Shown here: in pieces, positions 1 through 8,075 of the stretch
Numbering within the stretch: position 1 is the first letter of the stretch
Layout: the number at the start of each line of letters is the position of its first letter
Source: Coprococcus sp.
GTDB taxonomy: Bacteria; Bacillota; Clostridia; Lachnospirales; Lachnospiraceae
Assembly: GCA_016297495.1 (NCBI GenBank)
Contig: JAEDGN010000034.1
Location: 1 to 26,166, forward strand
DNA length: 26,166 bases
Direction of reading: 5' to 3'
Translations under genes and position numbers: made by a program
Notes under the pieces: generated by a model
Seen by the model: the letters and a program-made list of their open reading frames with translations, nothing else
The model's database searches: none
What the model was told of the DNA's origin: nothing

Positions 1-54
1 ATGGTTGAGTCTTTGAAATCTGTTGAATAACTGTTAAAGTTCAATAAAAAGAAC

Positions 55-82
55 TTGATTTTTACGGGTAAAATGGTATAAT
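55..82 (+). promoter_or_regulatory. Sigma-A promoter of the peptide ABC operon
   Basis: TTGATT (55-60) is followed after 16 bp by a perfect TATAAT (77-82). The predicted start of transcription lies near 89, giving a leader of about 50 nt before the binding-protein gene. An AGAGG ribosome site at 124-128 serves the ATG at 139. Confidence 0.75.
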
Positions 83-138
83 GTAACAGACAATTTAATA
101 ATGGGAGAAATATTACAGAAAAAAGAGGTTAAACGATT

Positions 139-1731
139 ATGAAAAAGAAATCTGTAACAAAGATTCTTTTAAGTGTAATGGTGCTTGTGGTATCTATTGC
201 ACTCTGCGCTTGCGGAGGCGATAAGAATACAAAGTCTTCTGAAACTGATAATAGTTCTTCAGAAAAGACAACTGAAACTGCTGCGGCTTCACAGACAGAG
301 ACGCCTGCAGGAGATTCAGAAGCTTCCTGCCTTGTATTTGGTATGACTCAGGAAGTAGGTAGTGTTGACCCGCATATGGATACGGATGCAGCAACTCGTG
401 GTGTCTTATTTAATGTTTTTGAGGGGTTGGTAAAACCAACGTCTACCGGTGATATTATTCCGGCCGTTGCCAGCGATTATACGATCTCAGATGATGCAAC
501 TGTGTATACGTTCACATTAAGAGATGGTATTACTTTCCATGACGACAATCCGGTCACGGTTGAAGATGTTAAATATTCATTAGAGAGAAGTGCGGAAATG
601 GACGGCGAGTCTTCCGCACTTTCTGTTATTTCTGAGATCACAATTGTGGATGATAAGACAATCCAGCTGACTCTGGCAGAGCCGAATTCAGAGTTCATTT
701 ACAATCTGTCGATTGCAGTACTTGAGCAGGCCAATGATGCGGATCAGAGCGGCAATCCGATTGGTACAGGTCCTTTCAGGATCACAGGATTTGCAGAAGG
801 ACAGTATCTGGAACTCGAGAAATATGAGGGCTACTGGAATACAGAACTGGACTATATCGACAAAGCGAAGTTTAAGTTTATTGCAGATGCCCAGACAGCT
901 TTCCTTGAGCTTCAGGCCGGTACGATTGATGCGCTCCAGTATCTGACTTATGATCAGGTTGAGGCACTGACAGATGATTATAATGTGATCGAATCGACCA
1001 TGATGCTGGTACATGGCTTCTTCCTGAATAATCAGTATGGCCCGCTTCAGGATGAACGTGTTCGTCAGGCCCTGAACTATGCTGTTGACAGAGACGCTAT
1101 TAATGATTTCCTGTTTAACGGCAAGAGCAGAATTATCCAGACACATGCTTACCCGACGATTACAGCATGGTATAATGCAGACACGGAAGGTACATATAGC
1201 TATGATGTGGAAAAAGCCAAAGAACTTCTTGCAGAGGCTGGTTATGCGGACGGGTTTGAACTTGAGATCACTGTACCGAGCAGCTATACACAGCATGTGA
1301 ATACAGCGGAGATTATTGCTGAGCAGCTTGCAGCAGCAGGTATTACTGTGAAACTGAATCTGGTTGAATGGAGTACATGGCTGTCTGATGTATATCAGGG
1401 ACGCGATTACCAGTCAACGATCATCGGCTTTGATATCAGTTCACTTTCACCAGCCACATGGTATAAGCGCTATTATTCAACATCATCCAATGACTTTACG
1501 AACTTCAGTGATGCTGAATATGACAGTATCTACGAACAGGCAATAGCGACAGTTGACCATGACGAGAAGTATGAACTTTATGGCCAGCTCCAGAAGATGA
1601 TTGCAGATAAGGCAGCTTCTGTATTTATTGAGGACCCTGCAGACTTCATTGCCATGAACAAGAAGTATACAGGTTACACAACCTATCCTGTATCGGCTAT
1701 TGACTTATCATTAGTCCAGGTAGCAGAATAA
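139..1731 (+). CDS. Peptide ABC transporter substrate-binding lipoprotein (SBP family 5)
   Basis: This 530-residue protein is the extracytoplasmic receptor of the importer encoded downstream. It has a basic N-terminus and hydrophobic core, then a lipobox LCAC, so Cys25 should be lipidated and anchor the protein to the outer face of the membrane. A Ser/Thr/Glu-rich linker (about residues 28-60) precedes the folded domain. That domain begins with the family-5 pattern around 'SVDPHMDTDA' and 'FNVFEGL', and includes 'YTFTLRDGITFHDD' and the 'VRQALNYAVDRDAI' segment, all typical of OppA/DppA proteins. The length fits the family. It is the first gene of its operon. The ligand (peptide, nickel chelate, glutathione or other) cannot be read from the sequence; family 5 binds mainly peptides. 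Confidence 0.93.
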   Translation: MKKKSVTKILLSVMVLVVSIALCACGGDKNTKSSETDNSSSEKTTETAAASQTETPAGDSEASCLVFGMTQEVGSVDPHMDTDAATRGVLFNVFEGLVKPTSTGDIIPAVASDYTISDDATVYTFTLRDGITFHDDNPVTVEDVKYSLERSAEMDGESSALSVISEITIVDDKTIQLTLAEPNSEFIYNLSIAVLEQANDADQSGNPIGTGPFRITGFAEGQYLELEKYEGYWNTELDYIDKAKFKFIADAQTAFLELQAGTIDALQYLTYDQVEALTDDYNVIESTMMLVHGFFLNNQYGPLQDERVRQALNYAVDRDAINDFLFNGKSRIIQTHAYPTITAWYNADTEGTYSYDVEKAKELLAEAGYADGFELEITVPSSYTQHVNTAEIIAEQLAAAGITVKLNLVEWSTWLSDVYQGRDYQSTIIGFDISSLSPATWYKRYYSTSSNDFTNFSDAEYDSIYEQAIATVDHDEKYELYGQLQKMIADKAASVFIEDPADFIAMNKKYTGYTTYPVSAIDLSLVQVAE

Positions 1732-1755
1732 TTTAATTTCCATGCGGAGGTCATA

Positions 1756-2700
1756 ATGAAATATTTTATTAAAAAAATAATCACTCTCATTATCACATTG
1801 TTATTTATTTCTTTATTGACCTTTACCGCTTTTAGTGTAATTCCGGGAGATGCAGCCCTTTCCAAACTGGGAGTGGATGCATCTCCCGAAGCCGTTGAGA
1901 GGCTTCGGGCCGAGTATGGTCTGGACGATCCGATTACTGTTCGGTATGTCCGCTGGCTTGGAAATGCATTACATGGCGATTTTGGTCAATCCTACAAATA
2001 TGAGACGATGACAGTGGCACAATTGCTGCAGACAAGATTGCCGGTGACGGTTCTTCTGGCAGTGATGTCATTTATTATTATTATTGTTGTTTCCGTACCT
2101 CTTGGTATGTTATGTGCGAGGTTTTCGGGAAAATGGCTGGATGTGGTCATTACCCAGATGACTCAGATCACAATGGCAATCCCGTCCTTTTTCCTGGGGA
2201 TTATCCTGACTTATATATTCGGCCTGATTTTTAAAGTGTTTCAGCCGGGAGGATATGTGGGAATGGATGTGGACTTCTGGGGGTGTGTCGGCTATCTGGT
2301 TCTTCCCGCAGTGGCGGTAGCACTGCCAAAGATTGCCATGGTTGTAAAATATCTGCGTAATTCCGTCCTGGGAGAAATGAAGAAGGATTATGTAAAGACT
2401 GCATACAGTAAAGGCAATTCTGTCAATCAGGTACTTTATGGACATGTTTTGAGGAATGCATTGATACCGGTCATTACATTTGTGGCTATGGTCGTTGCTG
2501 AGATTCTGGCAGGGAGTCTGGTGATCGAGCAGGTATTCAGTATTCCGGGTATGGGAAGATTGTTGATCACATCTATTTCGACCCGTGATTATCCGGTGGT
2601 GCAGGCAGCAGTCCTTTATATTACATCTATTGTAGTTATTATTAACTTCCTTGTTGATGTGCTGTATCAGCTTGCGGACCCAAGAATAAGAACGGCGTAG
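1756..2700 (+). CDS. Peptide ABC transporter permease, DppB/OppB type
   Basis: A 314-residue inner-membrane permease with about six transmembrane segments. The N-terminal helix is followed by the conserved family segment containing 'RLRAEYGLDDPITVRYVRWLGNAL' in pieces and the 'GDFGQSY' motif. The cytoplasmic EAA loop that contacts the ATPase lies in 'VKTAYSKGNSVNQVLYGHVLRNALIPV'. The protein ends with 'LYQLADPRIR', the usual C-terminus of this family. GGAGG at 1746-1750 gives the start. It lies 24 bp after the binding protein and 11 bp before the second permease, so it belongs to the same operon. Confidence 0.93.
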   Translation: MKYFIKKIITLIITLLFISLLTFTAFSVIPGDAALSKLGVDASPEAVERLRAEYGLDDPITVRYVRWLGNALHGDFGQSYKYETMTVAQLLQTRLPVTVLLAVMSFIIIIVVSVPLGMLCARFSGKWLDVVITQMTQITMAIPSFFLGIILTYIFGLIFKVFQPGGYVGMDVDFWGCVGYLVLPAVAVALPKIAMVVKYLRNSVLGEMKKDYVKTAYSKGNSVNQVLYGHVLRNALIPVITFVAMVVAEILAGSLVIEQVFSIPGMGRLLITSISTRDYPVVQAAVLYITSIVVIINFLVDVLYQLADPRIRTA

Positions 2701-2711
2701 GAGAATGTACT

Positions 2712-3509
2712 ATGAAGAAATATAATTACAGTCTGATTATCGGACTGATCATTACTATTGTCATATTGATCATAACAATCATTGGACAGTTTTGGACTCC
2801 TTATGATATTACCGGTATGAACAGTATGCTGAAGAATCAGCCGCCAAGTCTGACACATATTATGGGGACAGATAATTTTGGCCGTGATGTGTTCAGCCGG
2901 ATTATGAATGGATGCGGTACAACTTTCTTTGTTGCTGTCTGTACAGTTGCTATTGGTGCTTTTTTTGGCATCATTATCGGTTCTCTGACAGGATTTTATG
3001 GTGGTATTCTGGATGAAATTGTCATGCGTGTCAACGATGTGCTTCTTTCATTTCCAAGCGTGCTGCTTGTATTGATTTTTATCAGTTTTATAGGTACTGG
3101 TAAATATAAGATTATTCTGGCATTGGGGGTTATGTTCATACCGAGCTTTGCCCGTATTGTCCGAAGTGAGGTTATTCGGTACAAATCACAGGAATTTGTC
3201 AAAAGTGCGAAGGTTATGGGAGCGGGAAATATAAGGATTATTTTTGTGCATATTCTGCCGAATACCGTTGTAAGCCTCTTGACAGCGGCTGCCATCGGTT
3301 TTAATAACGCAGTATTGGCAGAAGCCAGTATGAGTTATCTGGGTCTGGGTGTTCAGCCTCCGGATCCAAGTCTTGGACGTATGCTGTCGGAAGCACAGGC
3401 TTATATTTTTAATGCACCATGGTATGCCATATGGCCGGGCGTTGTGATTGTATTGATCATACTTGGTTTCAGTCTGATCAGTGAAGGCCTTAGAGCTATC
3501 AGGAATTAG
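2712..3509 (+). CDS. Peptide ABC transporter permease, DppC/OppC type
   Basis: A 265-residue partner permease. The N-terminal membrane helix is followed by 'HIMGTDNFGRDVFSRI', the signature of the OppC/DppC N-terminal region. The EAA loop is in 'QEFVKSAKVMGAGNIRIIFVHILPN', and 'EASMSYLGLGVQPPDPSLGRML' is the conserved C-terminal segment. It should form the heterodimeric channel with the upstream permease. Its TAG stop (3507-3509) lies inside the AGGAGG ribosome site of the ATPase gene, so translation of the two is probably coupled. Confidence 0.93.
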   Translation: MKKYNYSLIIGLIITIVILIITIIGQFWTPYDITGMNSMLKNQPPSLTHIMGTDNFGRDVFSRIMNGCGTTFFVAVCTVAIGAFFGIIIGSLTGFYGGILDEIVMRVNDVLLSFPSVLLVLIFISFIGTGKYKIILALGVMFIPSFARIVRSEVIRYKSQEFVKSAKVMGAGNIRIIFVHILPNTVVSLLTAAAIGFNNAVLAEASMSYLGLGVQPPDPSLGRMLSEAQAYIFNAPWYAIWPGVVIVLIILGFSLISEGLRAIRN

Positions 3510-3519
3510 GAGGAGTCAC

Positions 3520-5277
3520 ATGGAGAATTTATTAAAGATTGAAAATTTGACCATCGCCTTTCCGGAGAAGGACGGCATGCATACAGTTGTGGATCATGTG
3601 AATCTGAATATCAATAAAGGGGAAATTGTGGGCATCGTTGGTGAATCCGGTTCCGGTAAATCTATGACTTCTCTTGCTGTCATGGGACTTCTCAGTGAAG
3701 AGGCCAGAGTTTTGGAAGGCTCCATTCAGTTGAATGGGCAGGAACTGCTGACAATGAACAAAGAAGAAAGAAGGAAGATTCAGGGAAAAAATATGGCCAT
3801 GATTTTCCAGGAGCCTATGACATCTTTGAACCCGGTTATGAAAATCGGTGCTCAGGTGGGAGAAAGTCTCAAACTTCATACGGATCTGGATAAAGATACC
3901 ATTCATAAAAAGGTTATTGAAGTCCTTGACAGTGTTGGACTCATGGATCCGGAAGGACTTGCTGACAAGTATCCGCATCAGTTATCAGGCGGTATGCGTC
4001 AGCGTGTCATGATAGCCATGGCAATTATCAATAATCCGGATCTGATTATCGCGGATGAACCTACGACTGCTCTGGACGTGACGGTACAGGCTCAGATATT
4101 AAATCTGCTGAAGAAAATTCATAAGGTTACAGGCAGCTCGATTCTGTTTATTTCTCATGATCTGAATGTTATTAAGGAAGTCTGTCAGCGTGTCGTTGTC
4201 ATGTATCAGGGAATCGTTGTTGAATCTGGCGATGTATATCAGGTGCTTCGCCATCCGAAGCATGAGTATACCAGAAAACTGGTTGCTTCGATGCCGGATG
4301 AAGTAAGTAAACAGGTCAGTTCCAATGTACTGCTGCATGTATCGGATCTGAATGTTTATTATAATGAAAGTAAACGTTTTTTCTCTGATAAAAAAGAACG
4401 CAAACATGTCGTTCATAATATGAGCTTTGATCTGTATGACGGAGAGATTCTTGGTGTTGTAGGTGAGAGTGGCTGCGGTAAATCTACTCTGGCAAAAACC
4501 ATTGTCGGTTTAAATATGGAATATGACGGCACCATTGAGATGGATGGCCTGAAACCGCAGATGGTATTTCAGGATCCTTTCAGTTCGCTGAATCCAGCCA
4601 GAAAGATTGGATGGATTTTGGAAGAGCCGCTGAAACTTAAAGGCATAAAGGACAAACAGAAGCGACGGGAACTGGTACTTCAGATGTTGGACGATATCGG
4701 TCTGGATGCTTCCTATGCCAATCGGTATGCCAGAGAACTGAGCGGTGGCCAGAGACAGAGAATCAGCATAGGTCTGGCATTGATGAGAGGCGAGAAGCTG
4801 ATCATTGCTGATGAGCCTGTGTCTGCTCTGGATGTAACGGTGCAGTCCCAGATATTGAGTCTGCTGATCAAACTGCACGACGAGAAGAAGTTGACATATA
4901 TGTTTATTTCACACGATCTGAATATTGTGCGGCATATGTGTCATCGTGTGATCGTTATGTATCTGGGTCAGATCGTGGAGATGGCAGATGTGGAGGAGTT
5001 GTATAATCATCCGTGCCATCCGTATACGAAGATGTTGTTTGATTGTATTCTGACAGATGAGGAAAAGAAAATGACAGACAGTGTGGCGGTCAATGAAGTG
5101 CTGTCTACAACAGGTGAGCAGCAGGGCGGCTGCCCGTTCTATCGCCGATGCCGTTACCGTGGAGAGAAATGTCTGAAAAATACCATGGATCTAATGGATA
5201 TAGGTTCAGCAGGACATCCTCATCTGGTTCGTTGTGAAAGGATTGAATATGGAAAGAAATATTCGGCTGCTGATTGA
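3520..5277 (+). CDS. Fused tandem ABC ATPase for peptide import (DppD-DppF fusion)
   Basis: This 585-residue cytoplasmic protein carries both ATPase domains of the importer in one chain. ATG 3520 is preferred because AGGAGG (3508-3513) is spaced correctly; an in-frame GTG at 3481 lies inside the permease gene. Domain 1 has Walker A GESGSGKS (residues 41-48), signature LSGGMRQR and Walker B LIIADEPTTALD. Domain 2 has Walker A GESGCGKS, signature LSGGQRQR and LIIADEPVSALD. The C-terminal oligopeptide-transporter extension has four cysteines (CPFYRRC, EKC, VRC); related proteins bind an iron-sulfur cluster there, but whether this one does is inference. The extension is present only on the second half. 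Similar fusions are known (YejF, GsiA). Confidence 0.93.
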   Translation: MENLLKIENLTIAFPEKDGMHTVVDHVNLNINKGEIVGIVGESGSGKSMTSLAVMGLLSEEARVLEGSIQLNGQELLTMNKEERRKIQGKNMAMIFQEPMTSLNPVMKIGAQVGESLKLHTDLDKDTIHKKVIEVLDSVGLMDPEGLADKYPHQLSGGMRQRVMIAMAIINNPDLIIADEPTTALDVTVQAQILNLLKKIHKVTGSSILFISHDLNVIKEVCQRVVVMYQGIVVESGDVYQVLRHPKHEYTRKLVASMPDEVSKQVSSNVLLHVSDLNVYYNESKRFFSDKKERKHVVHNMSFDLYDGEILGVVGESGCGKSTLAKTIVGLNMEYDGTIEMDGLKPQMVFQDPFSSLNPARKIGWILEEPLKLKGIKDKQKRRELVLQMLDDIGLDASYANRYARELSGGQRQRISIGLALMRGEKLIIADEPVSALDVTVQSQILSLLIKLHDEKKLTYMFISHDLNIVRHMCHRVIVMYLGQIVEMADVEELYNHPCHPYTKMLFDCILTDEEKKMTDSVAVNEVLSTTGEQQGGCPFYRRCRYRGEKCLKNTMDLMDIGSAGHPHLVRCERIEYGKKYSAAD

Positions 5278-5992
5278 GTATGACGGCAGCAGGTATGAAG
5301 GATGGCAGCGCCTTGGCAAGGGCAGCGGTGTAACGATACAGGGTAAACTGGAAGAGGTTCTTGGCAAGATGACAGGTGAAAACGTGGAGCTCATTGGTGC
5401 AGGAAGAACAGATGCCGGGGTTCATGCCTATGAGCAGGTGGCCAATTTTCATACGGACTGTCAGATGAAATGCTGGGAAATTAAATATTATCTGAACCGC
5501 TATCTTCCGAGAGACATTGCTGTAACCCGTGTGGATGATGTGCCGGAGCGTTTTCACAGCCGTTACAATGCAAAAGGCAAGAAGTACCTGTACCGCATTG
5601 CCATTGGCGATGTACCATGTGTTTTCGACAGGAAATACACCTACTACTGTTTTGATAAACTGGATATTACAGCAATGAAAAAGGCTGCAAAATATTTGAC
5701 TGGTGAACATGACTTTAAAGCATTTTGCTCTAATAAACGTATGAATAAGTCCTCAGTCAGGGAAATTTACGATATAGATATTTATGCTGACGCAAGAGAG
5801 CTGCAGATCATGGTTTATGGCAATGGTTTTCTTTATAACATGGTAAGGATTATCGTGGGCACGCTTATTGAAGTGGGAAAGGGCGAACGCCAGCCGGAAG
5901 ATATGATACGTATTCTGGAAAGCAAAGATAGAACCCAGGCCGGTGTGACAGCACCGGCCCAGGGCCTTTTCCTTCAGGAGGTGGAGTATTAG
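5249..5992 (+). CDS. truA: tRNA pseudouridine(38-40) synthase TruA
   Basis: A 247-residue cytoplasmic enzyme that isomerises uridines 38, 39 and 40 in tRNA anticodon stem-loops. The catalytic Asp55 is in the motif GAGRTDAGVHA (residues 50-60). 'RFHSRYNAKGKKYLYRI' and the C-terminal 'GNGFLYNMVRIIVGTLIEVG' are further TruA signatures. ATG 5249 is chosen because AAAGGA (5237-5242) precedes it; a GTG at 5234 is an alternative that adds five residues. The start lies 29 bp inside the fused ATPase gene, so the two are co-transcribed and possibly coupled. In many Firmicutes truA instead follows the ECF transporter genes, so this position is unusual. Confidence 0.95.
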   Translation: MERNIRLLIEYDGSRYEGWQRLGKGSGVTIQGKLEEVLGKMTGENVELIGAGRTDAGVHAYEQVANFHTDCQMKCWEIKYYLNRYLPRDIAVTRVDDVPERFHSRYNAKGKKYLYRIAIGDVPCVFDRKYTYYCFDKLDITAMKKAAKYLTGEHDFKAFCSNKRMNKSSVREIYDIDIYADARELQIMVYGNGFLYNMVRIIVGTLIEVGKGERQPEDMIRILESKDRTQAGVTAPAQGLFLQEVEY

Positions 5993-5996
5993 GTCA

Positions 5997-6080
5997 CTAT
6001 TTAGCCGAAAGTCGCAGGAGAAGCTGCGAAGCGGCGAAAGAAGGCGAAGCCGACGGCCTGCGACGAGCAAGGCTAAATAG
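5997..6080. repeat. 84-bp palindromic element with two small internal hairpins
   Basis: The outer arms are perfect: CTATTTAGCC (5997-6006) with GGCTAAATAG (6071-6080). A second perfect pair lies inside: GTCGCAGG (6011-6018) with CCTGCGAC (6057-6064). The loop holds two GAA-capped mini-hairpins: GCTGC-GAA-GCGGC (6023-6035, one G-T pair) and GGC-GAA-GCC (6043-6051). The DNA is much more GC-rich than the AT-rich bases around it. A T7 run follows 12 bp later, so it could help end truA transcription. The form suggests a dispersed palindromic repeat or a structured RNA; I see no second full copy in this window. Confidence 0.7.
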
Positions 6081-6137
6081 GAAAATAGTTCATTTTTTTG
6101 GAACAAATAAAAATATTTAAAAAATTAAAAAAAGTAC

Positions 6138-6166
6138 TTGACCTTTTTTCGGGTATAGTATATAAT
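6138..6166 (+). promoter_or_regulatory. Promoter of tRNA-Gln
   Basis: TTGACC (6138-6143), 17 bp, TATAAT (6161-6166). An A/T-only tract just upstream (about 6104-6133) could act as an UP element, as is common for stable-RNA promoters. Confidence 0.85.
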
Positions 6167-6185
6167 GCTTCTTGTTGAGAGACAT

Positions 6186-6258
6186 TGGGCTATCGCCAAA
6201 TTGGCAAGGCACAGGATTCTGACTCCTGCATTTGAAGGTTCGAGTCCTTCTAGCCCAG
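6186..6258 (+). tRNA. tRNA-Gln, anticodon CUG
   Basis: This is a 73-nt cloverleaf. Acceptor strand TGGGCTA (6186-6192) pairs with TAGCCCA (6251-6257), and the discriminator is G6258. The anticodon stem CAGGA/TCCTG encloses the loop TTCTGAC with anticodon CTG at 6219-6221. The T-loop is GGTTCGAGTCC. CCA is not encoded (GCT follows), so the 3' end must be cut by RNase Z and completed by CCA transferase. Confidence 0.95.
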
Positions 6259-6266
6259 CTTTTACG

Positions 6267-6305
6267 CAGACATCTTGCTGAGGTAAGATGTCTGTTTTGT
6301 TTTAT
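6267..6305 (+). terminator. Rho-independent terminator of tRNA-Gln
   Basis: A perfect 10-bp stem, CAGACATCTT (6267-6276) with AAGATGTCTG (6285-6294), has an 8-nt loop and a T-rich tail (TTTTGTTTTATT). Confidence 0.9.
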
Positions 6306-6365
6306 TCTGATATTTTACTAAGGAATATAGGTTTTGTACACGATTCCATGAAGGGGAGGTAGATG

Positions 6366-7091
6366 ATGTATACCCATGACAGAAGAGTGACTTACAGTGA
6401 GATTTCAATGAACGGTTATGCGGATATTGCCCGGATCGCAGAATATTTTCAGGACTGCAGCGTTTTTCAGTCGGAGACGCTGGGAGTGGGTCTGGAGTAT
6501 CTGTCAGAGAATCATTTGGCATGGCTGCTTGCTTCCTGGCAGATTGTAGTTGAGAAGTATCCGGAATATGGTCAGGAGCTAATCGTTAGTACATGGCCTT
6601 ATGATTTTGATGCGGCATTTGGATACAGAAATTTTATGCTGCAGGATAAGCAGGGGCAAAGGCTGGCTGTTGCTAATTCTCAGTGGATAATGGTGAATAC
6701 GGAAACGGGGCATCCGATAAAGATTACGGATCAGATCGTGAGACATTATCCTATGACGGAGAAGGCAGATATGATCTATGCGCCAAGGAAGATTACATTT
6801 CGGGAAGTGCAGGAAGCACGGGAGCCTGTACGGGTACCGCGGGCATTTATTGACACGAACCAGCATATGAACAATGCTCAGTATATTCGGACGGCATTGG
6901 AATATGTACCGGAGGATTTTCATATTCATCAAATGAGGGTAGAATATAAGAAAGCAGCTGTGCTGGGAGATGTGTTATATCCTTATATATATCAGGATGA
7001 TAGGATAATGAAGATTTTACTGACTGATGAAAAGAAGAAAGCTTATGCAGTCGTTGAGTTCAAGGAACTGGATGGAGAGAGAAATGATTGA
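6366..7091 (+). CDS. Acyl-ACP thioesterase (FatA/FatB-like double hotdog)
   Basis: A 241-residue cytoplasmic enzyme predicted to release fatty acids from acyl carrier protein. The N-terminal half (about 1-125) holds a hotdog fold including 'YSEISMNGYADIARIAEYFQDCS' and the long helix 'LGVGLEYLSENHLAWLLASWQIVV'. The C-terminal half has 'FIDTNQHMNNAQYI', in which Asp163, Asn165 and His167 match the catalytic Asp-Asn-His region of plant and bacterial acyl-ACP thioesterases. Two adjacent ATG codons (6363, 6366) follow GGGGAGG (6353-6359); the second has the better spacing. It overlaps the next gene by 8 bp. Chain-length preference cannot be told. Confidence 0.88.
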   Translation: MYTHDRRVTYSEISMNGYADIARIAEYFQDCSVFQSETLGVGLEYLSENHLAWLLASWQIVVEKYPEYGQELIVSTWPYDFDAAFGYRNFMLQDKQGQRLAVANSQWIMVNTETGHPIKITDQIVRHYPMTEKADMIYAPRKITFREVQEAREPVRVPRAFIDTNQHMNNAQYIRTALEYVPEDFHIHQMRVEYKKAAVLGDVLYPYIYQDDRIMKILLTDEKKKAYAVVEFKELDGERND

Positions 7092-7914
7092 ATTAGGAAG
7101 AAAACAGAGTTTAAATATTAAGAGAATTAAAAGTTTTGGTGTATACCTCGGATGTGAAGGCGAGGATGGAGATGTGCTTCTGCCGTCAAAATATGTTCCG
7201 GAAGGAGTTGCTGCAGGGGATGCGATTGAGGTGTTTGTTTATCGGGATTCCAAAGACAGATTGATTGCCACTACGCTGGAGCCGAAGCTGATGCGCGGAC
7301 AGACGGCGTATCTTGAAGTAAAAGAGGTGGGAAAGATTGGTGCTTTCCTTGATTGGGGATTGGAGAAAGATCTTTTCCTCCCATTCAAGGAGCAGACCTT
7401 CCGGCCGGTAAAAGGACAGCAGTGTCTGGTAGCCCTTTATATTGATAAAAGCCATCGTTTATGTGCAACCATGAAGGTTTACGAATATTTGAAAACGGAT
7501 TGTTCCTATCAGAAGAATGATCATGTAAGTGGTACAATTTATCAGATTAATGAACATTATGGCGCTTTTGTGGCAGTAGATGGAAAATATCATGGTCTGG
7601 TACCGGCAAAGGATTTCCATCACAATCTGAAGATTGGGGATTCTGTGGAAGCCAGAGTCGTAAAGGTAAGGGAAGATGGCAAACTGGAACTGACATTATC
7701 GGAATCTATCAGTGTACAGATGGATCAGGATGGAGAAAAGATATTGGCATTGCTGGAAAGCTACGATGGTGTGCTGCCGTTTACAGAAAAAGCCAGCCCT
7801 GAAGTGATTGAAAGAGAGCTTGGTATCAGTAAGGCTGCTTTTAAGCGTGCTGTGGGACGATTGTTGAAGCAGAAGAAAATCAATATTCAGGATGGGAAGA
7901 TTCGTATAATGTGA
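7084..7914 (+). CDS. CvfB-type S1 RNA-binding protein (YitL family)
   Basis: A 276-residue protein of the CvfB family: three S1-like OB folds and a C-terminal winged helix. The first fold spans about residues 1-60, the second about 62-135 ('AYLEVKEVGKIGAFLDWGLEKDLFLPF') and the third about 145-210 ('GTIYQINEHYGAFVAVDGKYHGLVP'). The winged helix is about 220-276 ('ELGISKAAFKRAVGRLLKQKKINI'). ATG 7084 is chosen for its GGAGAGA site (7074-7080); it overlaps the thioesterase stop by 8 bp, indicating coupling. CvfB homologues bind RNA and affect virulence factor expression in Staphylococcus; the role here is unknown. No clear terminator follows. Confidence 0.87.
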   Translation: MIELGRKQSLNIKRIKSFGVYLGCEGEDGDVLLPSKYVPEGVAAGDAIEVFVYRDSKDRLIATTLEPKLMRGQTAYLEVKEVGKIGAFLDWGLEKDLFLPFKEQTFRPVKGQQCLVALYIDKSHRLCATMKVYEYLKTDCSYQKNDHVSGTIYQINEHYGAFVAVDGKYHGLVPAKDFHHNLKIGDSVEARVVKVREDGKLELTLSESISVQMDQDGEKILALLESYDGVLPFTEKASPEVIERELGISKAAFKRAVGRLLKQKKINIQDGKIRIM

Positions 7915-7951
7915 TAATCCAGCCGTGCATATTATTTTTTTGCAAAGCCGG

Positions 7952-7980
7952 TTGACAAGAACAGATATCATTGGTATAAT
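7952..7980 (+). promoter_or_regulatory. Consensus sigma-A promoter of the NlpC/P60 hydrolase
   Basis: A perfect TTGACA (7952-7957), 17 bp, and a perfect TATAAT (7975-7980) with an upstream TGG (extended -10). This is the strongest promoter by consensus in the window, which makes control by a repressor plausible. The predicted start is near 7987, with a leader of about 90 nt. Confidence 0.9.
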
Positions 7981-7985
7981 TCTTT

Positions 7986-8002
7986 TGTAACAATAATGTA
8001 AC
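7986..8002 (+). promoter_or_regulatory. WalR-like binding box over the transcription start
   Basis: TGTAAC-N5-TGTAAC is an exact match to the direct-repeat consensus TGTWAH-N5-TGTWAH of the cell-wall regulator WalR (YycF/VicR). The repeats are 11 bp apart, one helical turn. The box overlaps the predicted start of transcription, a position that in Bacillus is linked with repression rather than activation. The downstream gene is a peptidoglycan hydrolase, the usual WalR target class. Binding is inferred. Confidence 0.6.
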
Positions 8003-8075
8003 AATTACGATTCTTTATTAATATTTAATGAGAGAATTGTAATGAAATAAAATTATACAGGAAAGAGGTATGCCA

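Noticed and set aside
1..30. Possible 3' end of an upstream gene (frame ending TAA at 28-30)
   Set aside because: Only ten codons are visible; this cannot be told from chance.
688..1296. Antisense open frame inside the binding-protein gene
   Set aside because: Shadow of a clear coding gene; Cys/Ile-rich composition and no start signal.
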